Source of the DNA: Actinomycetales bacterium SN12
Lineage (GTDB): Bacteria > Actinomycetota > Actinomycetes > Actinomycetales > Microbacteriaceae
NCBI GenBank assembly: GCA_002837415.1
Contig: PJCV01000004.1
Location: 124,001-188,000, forward strand
Reading direction: 5' to 3'
DNA: 64,000 nt
Shown here piece by piece: positions 62,692 to 64,000 of this stretch; positions within the stretch are counted from its first letter, which is position 1; every line of letters begins with the position of its first letter. A model generated the notes under the pieces. That model ran no database searches. It was not told where the DNA came from and worked only from the letters and a program-made list of their open reading frames with translations. The position numbers were made by a program, and so were the translations under genes.

Positions 62692-63720
62692 TCAGCGCTC
62701 GACCGGAGCCGCAGTGGATGAGCGGATGATGAGCTCCGGATGCAGGTCGGGCTCGTCACCGGCATCCGTCCCCTCGATGTGCGAGATGAGCCGTTGTGCG
62801 GCGGCGCGTCCCATCTCCTCGAACGGCTGACGCACGGTGGTGAGGGCGGGGGAGGCGTACGCGGCGAGGGCGATGTCGTCGACGCTGACCACGGAGACGT
62901 CGTCGGGCACCCGTCGACCGGCTTCGTGCAGGGCGCGGATCAGCCCGAAGGCCATCTCGTCACTCGAGACGAACACAGCGGTGGCGTCCGGGATGGCGGC
63001 GATCGTGCGTCCGGCGCGGTAACCGGATTCGGGCGTCCACTCGCCGGGGATCAGCGGCGGCGGCGTGATGCCCCGCTCGTGCAGCACCTGCTCCCACGCC
63101 TCCCGGCGTTGGCGACCCTCGATCCAGTACTCATCGCCGCCGACGTGCCAGACGGTGCGGTGGCCGAGGTCGAGCAGATGCTCGACGGCGAGACGGCCGA
63201 TCGCGTGCTGGTCGACGACCAGCGGCGCGTCGAGCTGCAGCGAGGCGACCTGGCTGCGCGTCGAGGGCGTGCGCTCGGTGCGCATGCGCATCTCGGGGCT
63301 GTCGAGCTCGACCGGGACGTTGAGCACGACGCCCTCGGCTCCCTGCCGCTCGAGACGGTCGAACGCCTCGAAGAAGGCAGAGGTGGACGCGTGGTCGGAG
63401 ACCGATGCGGTGGTGACGGTGTATCCGCTGGCCGCCGCGGCCGTCTCGACGCCGGCGCCCAGCGCCGCGGATGAGTACCGGTCGTTGGAGACGACGATCA
63501 TGCCGATGATGCGGGTGCGGCCGGATGCCAGTGATGCCGCGGCGGCGTGGATGCGGTAGCCCAGCGAGTCGATCGCCGCATGCACGCGCCGTGCGGTGTC
63601 GGGGCGCACGTTGGGGTGGCCGGACAGCACCCGGGACACGGTCTGAGCGCTGACGCCGGCGGCGCGCGCGACGTCCATCTGGTTCGGCGCGCGGTCGGAG
63701 GTGGGGCGGCGGGGCGACAT
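62692..63720 (-). CDS. LacI family regulator
   Basis: A 342-residue LacI-type repressor. The helix-turn-helix is NQMDVARAAGVSAQTVSRVL followed by the SGHPNVRPDTARRVHAAIDS and LGYRIHAAAASLASGR hinge; the periplasmic-binding-like domain follows (IIGMIVVSNDRY, SLQLDAPLVVDQHAIGRLA, AVFVSSDEMAFGLIRALHEA, VSVVSVDDIALAAYASPALT). It is divergent from the GH35 beta-galactosidase and an exact-type operator lies between the two. A galactoside or its product is the expected inducer. Confidence 0.9.
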   Translation of the reverse strand: MSPRRPTSDRAPNQMDVARAAGVSAQTVSRVLSGHPNVRPDTARRVHAAIDSLGYRIHAAAASLASGRTRIIGMIVVSNDRYSSAALGAGVETAAAASGYTVTTASVSDHASTSAFFEAFDRLERQGAEGVVLNVPVELDSPEMRMRTERTPSTRSQVASLQLDAPLVVDQHAIGRLAVEHLLDLGHRTVWHVGGDEYWIEGRQRREAWEQVLHERGITPPPLIPGEWTPESGYRAGRTIAAIPDATAVFVSSDEMAFGLIRALHEAGRRVPDDVSVVSVDDIALAAYASPALTTVRQPFEEMGRAAAQRLISHIEGTDAGDEPDLHPELIIRSSTAAPVER

Positions 63721-63781
63721 CCCGCAATGATAGCGGCGCACCCGTACGGATCTCGGCCTTCTCAGGCAGGCGAACTGAGGT

Positions 63782-63799
63782 AATGTGAGCGCAAACATT
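63782..63799. promoter_or_regulatory. LacI-type operator before the GH35 gene
   Basis: AATGT..GCGC..ACATT is an 18-base dyad with the central GCGC of LacI-family operators. It lies 20 bases upstream of the beta-galactosidase start. Confidence 0.65.
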
Positions 63800-63818
63800 C
63801 GTTTCGATCGGGAGCTGT

Positions 63819-64000
63819 ATGTCCACCCCCACCCTCAGCTGGCGTGACGGCCAGATCCTCCGTGACGGAGCGCCGCACCGCATCCTCTCCGGCGCCGTGC
63901 ACTACTTCCGCGTGCATCCCGACCAGTGGGAGGACCGCCTGCGACGTCTGGCGGCCATGGGCGCGAACACCGTGGACACCTACATCGCCTGGAACTTCCA
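63819..64000 (+). CDS. GH35 beta-galactosidase, 3' end missing
   Basis: Only the first ~60 residues are present. They read WRDGQILRDGAPHRILSGAV, HYFRVHPDQWEDRLRRLAAM and GANTVDTYIAWNF, the start of the GH35 catalytic barrel (beta-galactosidase/beta-1,x-glucanase-like). There is no signal peptide, so it is cytoplasmic. GGAG is four bases before the ATG at 63819. The LacI operator just upstream indicates control by the divergent repressor. Confidence 0.85.
   Translation, partial: MSTPTLSWRDGQILRDGAPHRILSGAVHYFRVHPDQWEDRLRRLAAMGANTVDTYIAWNF

Noticed and set aside
59625-62765. Minus-strand open frame of ~1,046 codons across the symporter and membrane protein
   Set aside because: It runs opposite to putP and a membrane protein with clear motifs; its low-complexity Arg/Asp/Gln content marks it as a shadow.

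Overview
The window is 64 kb from a high-GC actinobacterium, most likely a Microbacterium-like member of Microbacteriaceae. This is inferred from strong GC bias at third codon positions, many starts preceded by a -10-like hexamer 6-7 nt upstream (leaderless mRNAs), actinobacterial families (DUF2510, DUF3072, DUF4186, DUF4383, DUF3516, DUF503, emfourin), and very frequent GGATGCC/GGCATCC words. No rRNA, tRNA, CRISPR array, integrase, transposase or phage structural gene was found.

Layout. 0-2.8 kb: the edge of a defence locus, with a truncated DUF4420 PD-(D/E)XK protein tail-to-tail with a DUF262/DUF1524 (GmrSD-type) gene that carries a 1-nt frameshift near its start. 2.8-13.4 kb: chromosomal genes (two membrane proteins, a MINPP-type phytase, nnrE, a SulP transporter, small DUF genes, an SDR-DUF2867 protein) and an intergenic array of palindromic repeats. 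13.4-19.3 kb: malate synthase G with a GlcG-like protein, divergent from an IclR regulator, then PadR and an ABC1/UbiB kinase. 19.3-25.9 kb: a segment poor in the host GGATGCC word, with a hydrolase, an SDR, a candidate type VII polymorphic-toxin module (EspC-like protein, nuclease toxin, immunity protein, WXG100 protein) and a protein ending in a HEPN-like motif. 25.9-37.3 kb: a leaderless arsR with a two-domain SRPBCC partner, doxX-ddl-alr, mscS, a second doxX, a DUF503 gene, RNase HI, a VOC protein, an M4 metalloprotease with its emfourin inhibitor, and a large SDR with a zinc motif.

37.4-50.2 kb is a sialic-acid locus: a GntR/FadR regulator, a family-5 ABC transporter, N-acetylneuraminate lyase, a ROK kinase, ManNAc-6-P epimerase, a DUF4862 protein and a secreted sialidase broken by a 1-nt insertion. 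The predicted flow is release of sialic acid outside, ATP-driven uptake, cleavage to ManNAc, phosphorylation and epimerisation to GlcNAc-6-P. NagA/NagB are not in the window. Two copies of one ~66-bp palindrome lie just outside the locus.

50.4-64 kb: a DEAD-box/DUF3516 helicase, a TetR-permease-DUF917-hydantoinase operon, a FUSC protein, purine nucleoside phosphorylase, a membrane protein, a PutP-type symporter bracketed by another palindromic repeat family, and a LacI regulator divergent from a GH35 beta-galactosidase cut by the window end.

A short interspersed repeat with the core CTGAGCCTGTCGAAGG recurs inside at least six coding regions as low-complexity linkers. All identifications are from reading the sequence; no database search was run.
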